From NCBI GenBank assembly GCA_013812985.1, contig JACCSN010000242.1:1-5762 (forward strand): a DNA stretch of 5,762 bases, given 5' to 3'. The position numbers were made by a program, and so were the translations under genes. Shown piece by piece: positions 1 to 4,828 of the stretch; position 1 is the stretch's first letter; every line of letters begins with the position of its first letter. The stretch comes from Hyphomicrobiales bacterium (GTDB lineage: Bacteria; Pseudomonadota; Alphaproteobacteria; Rhizobiales; Afifellaceae). A model generated the notes under the pieces. It was not told the origin of the DNA, ran no database searches, and saw only the letters and a program-made list of their open reading frames with translations.

Positions 1-736
1 AGGCCACCACCACATCGAAGCGGTCGGGATTGAGGACGAAGTGCGCGGCCAGGATGTCGATATGGTATTTGTCCCAGCGCACGTCCGGATATGCGCTCCC
101 CATCGCCTCCACACGCTCATCCCAGTAAGGCATCGAGATGGAGATGCCGTTCGACTTCGTCGCCGAGGTCAAGTGCTTCTTCTCGCGGCTTTGGGCGAGG
201 TCGAAGGCAAACTTCAGGATGCGGTCGACGCCGATGCGGGTCATCACCGTCTCCTGCAGGACGACCTCCCGCTCGGTGCCCTCGAAGATGCGGCCGCCAA
301 TCGAGGAATACTCGCCCTCGGTGTTCTCGCGCACGACGTAAAAATCGATGTCGCCAGGTGCGCGGCCGGCGAGCGGCGACGGGACTCCCGGCATGAGGCG
401 GACGGGCCGCAAGTTTACATATTGGTCGAATTCGCGGCGGAACTGGAGGAGCGAGCCCCAGAGCGAGATATGATCGGGGATCTTTGCCGGCCAGCCAACG
501 GCCCCGAAGAAGATCGCGTCATGACCGCCGATCAGCTCCTTCCAGTCTTCCGGCATCATGCGCCCGTGCCGGGCGTAATAGTCATAGGAGGCGAAGTCGA
601 ATTGATCGAAGCGCAGGTCGAGGGCAAATTTCGACGCTGCAGCTTCCAACACCCGCAGGCCTTCCGGCACGACCTCCTTGCCGATCCCGTCACCAGGAAT
701 GACCGCGATGCGGTAGGCTTTGGATTGGCTCGACAT
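1..736 (-). CDS. dmlA: D-malate/tartrate dehydrogenase (decarboxylating), DmlA/TtuC family; C-terminus outside window
   Basis: Member of the isocitrate/isopropylmalate dehydrogenase superfamily: NAD+-dependent oxidation and decarboxylation of a 2-hydroxy acid in the cytoplasm (E. coli DmlA turns D-malate into pyruvate and CO2; TtuC relatives also use tartrate). I translated 245 codons without a stop. Seen: N-terminal IPGDGIGKEV (residues 13-22), GAVGWP (79-84), DHISLWGSL (88-96), FDQYVNLRPVRL (103-114), VVRENTEGEYSS (134-145), TKSNG (193-197) and DILAAHFV (227-234). By family comparison R100, R110, R136, Y143, K194 and D227 are substrate or catalytic residues. The remaining metal-binding Asp residues (GDILSD region) would lie just past the window edge. 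The sequence runs much closer to E. coli DmlA, as I recall it, than to LeuB, notably in the SLWGSL, FRREFDQYVNLRP and SATKSNG blocks. Roughly 115 residues should be missing (family about 360 aa). The ATG at 736 is preceded by a GAGCAGG-like ribosome site 6 nt away (minus-strand complement of 743-749). It lies 78 bp behind the receptor gene on the same strand, suggesting co-transcription. Exact substrate (D-malate or a tartrate isomer) cannot be fixed from sequence. Confidence -1.
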   Translation of the reverse strand, partial: MSSQSKAYRIAVIPGDGIGKEVVPEGLRVLEAAASKFALDLRFDQFDFASYDYYARHGRMMPEDWKELIGGHDAIFFGAVGWPAKIPDHISLWGSLLQFRREFDQYVNLRPVRLMPGVPSPLAGRAPGDIDFYVVRENTEGEYSSIGGRIFEGTEREVVLQETVMTRIGVDRILKFAFDLAQSREKKHLTSATKSNGISISMPYWDERVEAMGSAYPDVRWDKYHIDILAAHFVLNPDRFDVVVA

Positions 737-769
737 CGACGACCTGCTCTTTCGCGCGTGTCGGACAAA

Positions 770-794
770 CGGGGCGGCCGTCGCGACCGCCCCG
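770..794 (-). terminator. Intercistronic G+C hairpin between receptor and dehydrogenase genes
   Basis: Perfect 8-bp inverted repeat, CGGGGCGG (770-777) and CCGCCCCG (787-794), with a 9-nt loop. On the minus strand it starts 20 nt after the receptor stop and ends 33 nt before the dehydrogenase start. Only a short TTTG follows the stem, so it is not a strong intrinsic terminator. A partial terminator or an mRNA 3'-end stabiliser that raises receptor over dehydrogenase output is more likely. The structure is seen; its function is inferred. Confidence 0.45.
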
Positions 795-814
795 GCATCG
801 GCAGCCCAATCCTG

Positions 815-1801
815 CTATTGAGCGACCACACCGGCCTCTTCGATGATCGGACGCCAGAATTCGATCTGGCTCGCGAGCTTCTCGCGATGCGCCTCCGAGG
901 TGGCCTGGTCCTGCGGCGCCGGGGTGGTGCCGAGGTCGCCGAAGCGGGCCGCAAGGGTCTCGTCCTTTAGGGCGGTCTGCAAAGCTTCGGTCAGCCGCTT
1001 GACGATGGCCGCGTCCGTGCCTTTCGGAACATAGAGAGCGTGCCATACGCCGATCTGCAGCCTCTCAAGGCCAGCCTCGGCGGTGGTCGGAAGATCGGGC
1101 AGCGCGGCGATCCGTTCGGGCGTCGTCACGGCATAGGCCTTGACCTCGCCCGCCTTGATCGGACCCAAGGTGTTGGTGGTCTGGTCGCAGGTGAGGTCGA
1201 TGTGCCCGCCGAGCAGATCCGTCATGATCGGGCCGTTGCCTTGATAGGGAACGGTCGTGAGGTCGACGCCGATGGCGTCCTTGAACACCAATCCGCAAAG
1301 ATTGGACGCGGCGCCGACGCCGGCGTCGGCGAGCGTCACGGTATCCTTGTTGGCTTTGACATAGTCGACGAGCTCCATCAGCGTGTTGGGCTCAAGATCC
1401 TTGCGCGCGATGATGGTCATGGGCGCGTCCGTCACCAGACCGATCATCTCGAAGCTTTCCAGAGGCCTGTAGGGCAGATCTTTGTAGAGCGACGGGGCCG
1501 TCGACATGCCGATGTGGTGGATGAGCATCGTATAGCCGTCGGCCGCCGCATTGGCCACCTCGCCCGCCCCGAGCGTTCCGCCGGCGCCGGTAACGTTCTG
1601 GACGACGATCTCTTGCCCGAGCTCCTTGGACATCGCCTCCGCCGTCAGTCGGGCGACGGTATCGGTCGCGCCCCCGGCTGAGAACGGCACGACCATCGTG
1701 ATGGGCTTTTCGGGATAGGTCTGCGCCGCTGCAATTCCGGCGAGCGCCAGGAAGCCGCCGAACGCGGCTGGCAGAATGCGGGTAGTCCAGGTCTTCGACA
1801 T
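815..1801 (-). CDS. Tripartite tricarboxylate transporter substrate-binding protein (TctC/Bug family), receptor 1
   Basis: Periplasmic solute receptor, 328 aa, the usual TctC/Bug length. The signal peptide is MSKTW...LALAGIAAA with a likely cut after A26; the mature part opens TYPEKPITMVVPFSAGG. Family blocks: PFSAGGATDTVAR (39-51, the first ligand loop), ADGYTMLI (87-94), VPYQGNGPIMTDLLGGHIDL (184-203), CDQTTNT (205-211), IKAGEVKAYAVT (215-226) and GVWHALYVPKGT (251-262). C169 (in LCG) and C205 (in CDQTTNT) are the only cysteines of the mature protein. Both blocks recur in one Bug subgroup as I recall it, so a disulfide is possible. The ATG at 1801 is chosen because AGGAGG lies 8 nt upstream and the signal peptide starts there. 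The frame stays open to 2353, but that extension is antisense to the regulator and is not credible. The gene heads a minus-strand pair with the dehydrogenase and diverges from the LysR gene. Bug ligands are typically carboxylates; a hydroxy-dicarboxylate is inferred from the neighbour. No membrane subunits adjoin it on its own strand within the window. Confidence 0.93.
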   Translation of the reverse strand: MSKTWTTRILPAAFGGFLALAGIAAAQTYPEKPITMVVPFSAGGATDTVARLTAEAMSKELGQEIVVQNVTGAGGTLGAGEVANAAADGYTMLIHHIGMSTAPSLYKDLPYRPLESFEMIGLVTDAPMTIIARKDLEPNTLMELVDYVKANKDTVTLADAGVGAASNLCGLVFKDAIGVDLTTVPYQGNGPIMTDLLGGHIDLTCDQTTNTLGPIKAGEVKAYAVTTPERIAALPDLPTTAEAGLERLQIGVWHALYVPKGTDAAIVKRLTEALQTALKDETLAARFGDLGTTPAPQDQATSEAHREKLASQIEFWRPIIEEAGVVAQ

Positions 1802-1809
1802 CAAAGCTT

Positions 1810-1815
1810 CCTCCT
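1810..1815 (-). promoter_or_regulatory. Shine-Dalgarno site of receptor 1
   Basis: AGGAGG on the minus strand, 8 nt before the ATG at 1801. It decides this start over the upstream in-frame ATG codons. The motif plus its 3' flank (AGGAGGAAGCT) is identical to the ribosome site of the second receptor at 3222-3232. Confidence 0.8.
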
Positions 1816-1827
1816 GAGTTGGTCTTA

Positions 1828-1860
1828 GCCGGCAGGGAAGAAGATATCGCCCTGCCTGGC
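1828..1860. promoter_or_regulatory. Imperfect dyad in receptor 1 leader, candidate operator or leader hairpin
   Basis: GGCAGGG (1831-1837) and CCCTGCC (1850-1856) are perfect inverted arms around a 12-nt centre that contains GATATC. The stem extends outward by GCC (1828-1830) pairing with GGC (1858-1860) across a single unpaired T at 1857. It lies 27-59 bp upstream of the receptor 1 start in the divergent LysR-receptor gap. It could be a regulator-binding dyad or, in receptor mRNA, a leader hairpin. The repeat is seen; the role is inferred. Confidence 0.4.
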
Positions 1861-1869
1861 GCCGTTCAG
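1841..1869 (-). promoter_or_regulatory. Weak candidate promoter for receptor 1
   Basis: On the minus strand, CTGAAC (complement of 1864-1869) and TATCTT (complement of 1841-1846) are separated by 17 bp. They match the sigma70 hexamers at 3 and 4 of 6 positions. The -10-like element falls inside the dyad at 1828-1860, which would suit regulated transcription. The match is weak, and activator-dependent LysR targets often have poor hexamers. Confidence 0.2.
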
Positions 1870-1892
1870 TCGGACGGACGATAACCTCGACC

Positions 1893-1914
1893 TCGCGCCA
1901 TAGCCAATGCGCGA
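1893..1914. promoter_or_regulatory. Inverted repeat in divergent gap, candidate LysR-type binding site
   Basis: TCGCGC (1893-1898) and GCGCGA (1909-1914) are perfect 6-bp arms spaced by 10 bp. The site is 33-54 bp upstream of the regulator start and about 92-113 bp upstream of the receptor 1 start. That location suits a LysR-type recognition site serving the divergent operon and autoregulation. Arms this G+C-rich can arise by chance in such DNA. Confidence 0.3.
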
Positions 1915-1939
1915 ATCGGATGGTTCTATGCGCATCGGA
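1911..1939 (+). repeat. Short direct repeat ahead of the LysR start
   Basis: GCGAATCGGA (1911-1920) and GCGCATCGGA (1930-1939) match at 9 of 10 positions and are offset by 19 bp, close to two helical turns. The second copy overlaps an 8-bp palindrome ATGCGCAT (1928-1935). It could be a tandem protein-binding site next to the regulator start, or coincidence. Confidence 0.25.
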
Positions 1940-1946
1940 CATGGCG

Positions 1947-2861
1947 ATGGAACTCTCCTGGCTTGAGGACTTTCTCGCTCTCGTCGAGAGCGGCAATTTC
2001 TCCCGCGCCGCCGAGCGGCGGAACATGACGCAGCCGGCGTTCAGCCGACGCATTCGCGCCCTGGAGGACTGGGTGGGCGCGCCGCTGTTCGATCGGGAGA
2101 CGCACCGCATCGAGCTGACGGTGTCGGGCGAGCAGTTCCGTCCGGTCGCCGAAGACATTGTGCGCCGCCTGTCGACCGGCCGCGAGGCCGCGCGCGAGGC
2201 GGGGAGCTCCGCCGCCGCGTCGCTGAAGTTCGCGTCCACCCATGCGCTTTCGCTGACGTTCTTCCCGGCCTTTTTGCGCAAGCTGGAGGCCGATACGGCT
2301 CCGGGGCCCGTGAGGCTCATCGCCGACAGCATGGTCGCCTGCGAGCGGATCATGCTGCAAGGGCAGGTGCAGTTCCTCCTGTGCCACCATCATCCGGCGG
2401 CATGGAACCGGCTTGATCCGCACGAATTCCATTCGCTCCATCTCGGCCACGACACGCTGCTTCCGGTGACCGCGCGCAGCGATTCGGGCGAAGCCCGGTT
2501 CGTCCTGCCCGGCGAGGAAGGGGCCGCCGTGCCTTATCTCGCTTACAGCGAAGAATCCGGCATAGGCCGGATCGTGGCGGCGGTGCGCGGCCTGGACGGT
2601 CCGCGGGCATGGCTCGATCCGGTCTTCACCTCGCATGTCGCGACCGTTCTGAAGTCGATGGCGACCGGCGGACGGGGAATTGCCTGGCTGCCGCTCAGCC
2701 TGCTGAACGAGGAGTTGGGCCCGGACGGCTCGCTTGTGCGGGCCGGTGACGAGAGCTGGGACATCGGCATGGAGATCCGGCTTTTCCGGCCACGGTCGCG
2801 CCAAAGCGACGCCGCGGAAGCTTTCTGGGCACATCTGACCAAGTACGGTCAGTTCGTCTGA
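1947..2861 (+). CDS. LysR-family transcriptional regulator, HypT/YjiE-like branch
   Basis: DNA-binding activator/repressor of 304 aa, normal for the family. The N-terminal winged helix-turn-helix spans about residues 4-62: WLEDFLALVESGNFSRAAE, TQPAFSRRIRALEDWVGAPLFDR. An effector-binding domain follows (about 92-300). The order of blocks (SLTFFPAFL, FLLCHHHP, SGIGRI, GGRGIAWLPLSLL, EAFWAHL) resembles E. coli HypT as I recall it. The methionines reported as the hypochlorite switch of HypT are not obviously kept (SYMGRL aligns with SGIGRI; SSMSELL with SHVATVL), so a metabolite effector is more likely than oxidant sensing. Start choice: ATG 1947 gives the usual MELSWLEDF opening and has CGGA 7 nt upstream. 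ATG 1941 (two residues longer) and ATG 1920 (nine longer) are alternatives with poorer ribosome sites. It diverges from receptor 1 with a 145-bp gap holding several dyads, the classic LysR arrangement, so it probably controls receptor 1 and the dehydrogenase and perhaps the transporter operon 372 bp downstream. Confidence 0.93.
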   Translation: MELSWLEDFLALVESGNFSRAAERRNMTQPAFSRRIRALEDWVGAPLFDRETHRIELTVSGEQFRPVAEDIVRRLSTGREAAREAGSSAAASLKFASTHALSLTFFPAFLRKLEADTAPGPVRLIADSMVACERIMLQGQVQFLLCHHHPAAWNRLDPHEFHSLHLGHDTLLPVTARSDSGEARFVLPGEEGAAVPYLAYSEESGIGRIVAAVRGLDGPRAWLDPVFTSHVATVLKSMATGGRGIAWLPLSLLNEELGPDGSLVRAGDESWDIGMEIRLFRPRSRQSDAAEAFWAHLTKYGQFV

Positions 2862-2862
2862 G

Positions 2863-3070
2863 TCACCTGGCTGGGTTCGACGAAATAGACGAGGAGAGCG
2901 GCTCGGACCAGCCGAACTGCTCGACGACGGCTCGCCGGAACTCCGGTCGCATATCGTTTCGGTGACGAGGCCGTCCTCAAGGCCAAGCGCGCCACGTCTT
3001 CAACAGCCTGCTGGCCGAGCGTCACCGGCGCGCCGGATCCCGCGAGTACGGTCATTTGCGCGTCCTGCAT
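2863..3070 (-). pseudogene. Possible decayed minus-strand gene fragment of unknown family
   Basis: This gap contains minus-strand stretches that look protein-like in three successive frames. From ATG 3070 (or 3055) the first reads TVLAGSGAPVTLGQQAVEDV. Near 2955-2990 another frame reads LGLEDGLVTETI. From 2952 a third reads MRPEFRRAVVEQFGWSEPL and stops at 2863-2865, 29 residues after its ATG. Third positions are G/C-rich in each piece, which would fit a gene end broken by two frameshifts. I do not recognise the family, and high-G+C DNA often yields plausible-looking short frames. An intact short reading of 93 aa (3130 to 2849) also exists but overlaps the end of the regulator gene. Confidence 0.2.
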
Positions 3071-3099
3071 TGACGCTGCCGGAGGGCTTAGGCAATCAT
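3070..3099 (+). promoter_or_regulatory. Candidate sigma70-type promoter for the tctC-tctB-tctA operon
   Basis: TTGACG (3070-3075, five of six to TTGACA) is followed after 18 bp by AATCAT (3094-3099, four of six to TATAAT). Transcription would begin near 3106 and give a leader of about 128 nt before the receptor start. This is the best promoter-like match I found in the gap between the regulator and the operon. Confidence 0.35.
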
Positions 3100-3117
3100 C
3101 CGGGATTGAGCGGCAGC
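3075..3117. promoter_or_regulatory. Wide dyad flanking the candidate operon promoter
   Basis: GCTGCCG (3075-3081) and CGGCAGC (3111-3117) are perfect 7-bp inverted arms separated by 29 bp. They bracket the -10 element and the expected transcription start. A regulator bound to both arms could control the operon. GGCAG/CTGCC cores also occur in the dyad upstream of receptor 1 (1831-1856), which might mean a shared regulator. Confidence 0.25.
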
Positions 3118-3132
3118 AATCAGAACCCAACG

Positions 3133-3142
3133 GCGGATCCGC
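3133..3142. repeat. 10-bp perfect palindrome in operon leader
   Basis: GCGGATCCGC is a perfect palindrome within the leader of the transporter operon, just after the candidate promoter. It could be a binding half of a larger site; nothing else supports a function. Confidence 0.2.
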
Positions 3143-3186
3143 TCCCTGTCAGATACGGCGGCTCGGCGCGGCGCCAGGCCGACGAG

Positions 3187-3207
3187 GGCGGAAAAAAGGG
3201 GTCCGCC
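3187..3207 (+). other. Leader hairpin upstream of receptor 2
   Basis: GGCGGA (3187-3192) pairs with TCCGCC (3202-3207) over a purine-only 9-nt loop (AAAAAGGGG). It sits 26 nt before the receptor 2 start and 14 nt before its AGGAGG. It may stabilise the 5' end of the mRNA or influence ribosome access. The inverted repeat is seen; function is inferred. Confidence 0.3.
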
Positions 3208-3221
3208 GTTCAAACTCTCCA

Positions 3222-3227
3222 AGGAGG
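3222..3227 (+). promoter_or_regulatory. Shine-Dalgarno site of receptor 2
   Basis: AGGAGG, 6 nt before the ATG at 3234. Together with the following AAGCT it repeats the receptor 1 ribosome site exactly over 11 bases, so both receptors appear to have strong initiation. Confidence 0.8.
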
Positions 3228-3233
3228 AAGCTC

Positions 3234-4211
3234 ATGAAAAGACGTAGTTTCATCGCAGCGGCGGCAGCCGCTCTTGTCGCCGGGACGATTGGTCTCGCGG
3301 GCCAGGCGCAGGCCGTCTATCCGGAGCGGCCGCTGACGCTGATCGTGCCTTGGGGCGCGGGCGGCGGCACGGACGCGACCGCGCGCATCGTCGCCTCGCT
3401 TCTGGAGAAGGAGCTCGGGCAGCCGATCAATGTCGTGAACCGCACCGGCGGCTCGGGCGTGGTCGGCCACTCGGCCATCGCCGAGGCGGATCCCGACGGC
3501 TACACGCTGGGCATCGCCACCGTGGAGATTGGCATGATGCACTGGCAAGGCCTGACCGAGCTCACCTCGGAGAACTACACGCCGCTCGCTCTGGTCAATG
3601 AAGACCCGGCCGCGGTGACGGTGCGCGCCGACGCCGAATGGGCGGACCTTTCCGCGCTGATCGAGGACATCAAGGCCAACCCCGGAAAGTTCAAGGCCTC
3701 CGGCACCGGACAGGGCGGTATCTGGCATCTCGCCATAGCCGGGCTTCTCTCGGAGCTCGGAATCGATCCGACCGCCGTGCCTTGGGTGCCGAGCGAAGGG
3801 GCGGCGCCCGGATTGCAGGATCTGGTAGCCGGCGGCGTCGACATGGCGCCCGTTTCAATCCCCGAAGCGCGCTCGCTTCTGGATGCGGGACGCGTGAAGT
3901 CCCTGGCGGTCATGTCGAGCGAACGCAATGCGGCCTTCCCGAACGTGCCGACCACGCAGGAGACCGTGGGGGTCGCCTGGAACATCGGCGCCTGGCGCGG
4001 AATCGTCGGCCCCAGCGGGCTCCCGGACGAGGTCACGAGCGTCCTCGTTCCCGCCCTGGAACGGGTCTACGACAGCGCCGAGTACAAGGAGTTCATGTCT
4101 GGACGCGGGTTCGGCATGCGCTGGGCGGCCGGCGACGAATTCGCTGGCTTCATGAAGGCAAGCGACGCGGATCTCGGCAATGTCATGAAGAAAGTCGGGC
4201 TCGCCAAGTAG
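3234..4211 (+). CDS. tctC: Tripartite tricarboxylate transporter substrate-binding protein (TctC/Bug family), receptor 2
   Basis: Periplasmic receptor of the adjacent TctAB permease, 325 aa. The signal peptide is MKRRSF plus an Ala-rich core ending GQAQA, with a likely cut after A27, so the mature protein opens VYPERPLTLIVPWGAGG. Family blocks: PWGAGGGTDATAR (39-51), GSGVVGHSAIA (73-83), PDGYTLGI (87-94), GKFKASGTGQGG (151-162), GLQDLVAGGVDMAP (193-206), AGRVKSLAVMSSER (218-231), FPNVPTTQE (235-243) and GAWRGIVGPSGLP (252-264). It lacks the LCG/CDQTTNT cysteine pair of receptor 1 and has no cysteine at all, and the ligand-loop regions differ. The two are therefore distant paralogues, not a recent duplication. 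The gene leads the tctC-tctB-tctA order typical of the system, and its 142-bp gap to tctB contains a strong hairpin. Ligand is presumably a carboxylate; the exact one cannot be read from sequence. Confidence 0.95.
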   Translation: MKRRSFIAAAAAALVAGTIGLAGQAQAVYPERPLTLIVPWGAGGGTDATARIVASLLEKELGQPINVVNRTGGSGVVGHSAIAEADPDGYTLGIATVEIGMMHWQGLTELTSENYTPLALVNEDPAAVTVRADAEWADLSALIEDIKANPGKFKASGTGQGGIWHLAIAGLLSELGIDPTAVPWVPSEGAAPGLQDLVAGGVDMAPVSIPEARSLLDAGRVKSLAVMSSERNAAFPNVPTTQETVGVAWNIGAWRGIVGPSGLPDEVTSVLVPALERVYDSAEYKEFMSGRGFGMRWAAGDEFAGFMKASDADLGNVMKKVGLAK

Positions 4212-4270
4212 TCCGACGGTTCCGCGAGCGGCCTCCGGCGACCGGTGCTCGCTGGCAAGCGGGGCGCCGG

Positions 4271-4294
4271 CGCGGCGGGCATCGTCCCGCCGCG
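4271..4294 (+). terminator. Strong intercistronic hairpin between receptor 2 and tctB
   Basis: CGCGGCGGG (4271-4279) and CCCGCCGCG (4286-4294) form a perfect 9-bp G+C stem with a 6-nt loop, 59 nt after the receptor stop and 59 nt before the tctB start. No T-run follows, so a full intrinsic terminator is unlikely. Such hairpins after binding-protein genes commonly protect the upstream message and attenuate read-through, giving excess receptor over membrane subunits. The structure is seen; the role is inferred. Confidence 0.5.
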
Positions 4295-4353
4295 ACGAAT
4301 TCTCGCCAGACACGGATTAAGGTGCAGGCCTTGAGCGCTCCGTTCGAAACGCC

Positions 4354-4824
4354 ATGCGCCTGAACGATGCGATCGTGGGCGCCGCTTTGCTCATATTCGG
4401 GGCGGCGCTGGCGTTCTGGTCGCAGAGCTTTCCAGCTATTCCGGGCCAGCAATATGGCGCGGCTGTCTTCCCGACGCTGGTCGCGGCGGGCTTCGCGGTC
4501 TGCGGGCTGCTGATGATCGCGTCGGGCCTGCGCCAAGGCGGGCCGGCTATCGCCTGGGCTGACTGGGCGCATGAGGGCCACGGCTTGCGCAACGTCGCCA
4601 TCACGGTCGCGGCGATCCTGTTCTACATCCTCGCGTCGGACACGCTCGGCTTTATCCTCACCATGGCGCCGATCCTGCTCGTCATGTTTCGCCTTCTCGG
4701 CGTCGGCTGGTTCCCGTCCATCGGGCTCGCCATTCTCGTCACCCTCGCCGTGCAGTATGTTTTCGGCAGCTTCCTTTACGTGCCCCTTCCCTGGGGCGTG
4801 CTCACGCCGATCCGGTGGTGGTGA
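4354..4824 (+). CDS. tctB: Tripartite tricarboxylate transporter small membrane subunit TctB
   Basis: Inner-membrane protein of 156 aa, the usual TctB size. It forms the permease with TctA and is required for uptake, though its precise role is poorly defined. Hydrophobic segments at about residues 6-23, 36-58, 78-94, 97-113 and 119-138 are compatible with the family's four or five spans. Family-like features are the GAAVFPTLVAAG block before the second span (35-46), a polar loop at 60-78, and the C-terminal LYVPLPWG motif (141-148). ATG 4354 is the first usable start after the in-frame stop at 4318-4320. It lacks a clear ribosome site, so it may depend on upstream translation or be made at low level. 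It ends 4 bp before tctA, suggesting translational coupling. Confidence 0.92.
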   Translation: MRLNDAIVGAALLIFGAALAFWSQSFPAIPGQQYGAAVFPTLVAAGFAVCGLLMIASGLRQGGPAIAWADWAHEGHGLRNVAITVAAILFYILASDTLGFILTMAPILLVMFRLLGVGWFPSIGLAILVTLAVQYVFGSFLYVPLPWGVLTPIRWW

Positions 4825-4828
4825 ATCG

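Larger units (their letters stand above)
2862..3233. other. Non-coding gap between LysR gene and transporter operon
   Basis: 372 bp with no intact gene I can support. The left half carries the frame-hopping minus-strand fragment. The right half carries the candidate promoter (3070-3099), its flanking dyad, a 10-bp palindrome and the leader hairpin. No T-run terminator is visible after the regulator stop, so read-through from the regulator into the operon is possible. Confidence 0.6.

Noticed and set aside
41..970. 309-aa plus-strand open frame over the dehydrogenase and receptor 1 end
   Set aside because: It is antisense to two recognisable genes, has a low-complexity Arg/Asp/Ala-rich translation, and shows no family motif.
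1802..2353. 184-residue N-terminal extension of receptor 1
   Set aside because: The extension is antisense to the regulator. The signal peptide and AGGAGG place the true start at 1801.
1926..2834. 302-aa open frame on the minus strand across the LysR gene
   Set aside because: It lies wholly antisense to a clear LysR protein, its translation is Arg/Gly/Pro/His-rich with no recognisable domain, and long antisense frames are expected in G+C-rich coding DNA.
2862..2961. Intrinsic terminator after the LysR gene
   Set aside because: I looked for a G+C stem followed by a T-run and saw none.
4322..4363. Short GTG-started 13-residue frame overlapping the tctB start
   Set aside because: It could couple translation to tctB, but there is only a weak TTAAGG-like site abutting the GTG and no sign of a real leader peptide.
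3638..4363. 241-aa plus-strand open frame over the receptor 2 end
   Set aside because: Out of frame with receptor 2, Arg/Gly-rich, no domain; a frame shadow.
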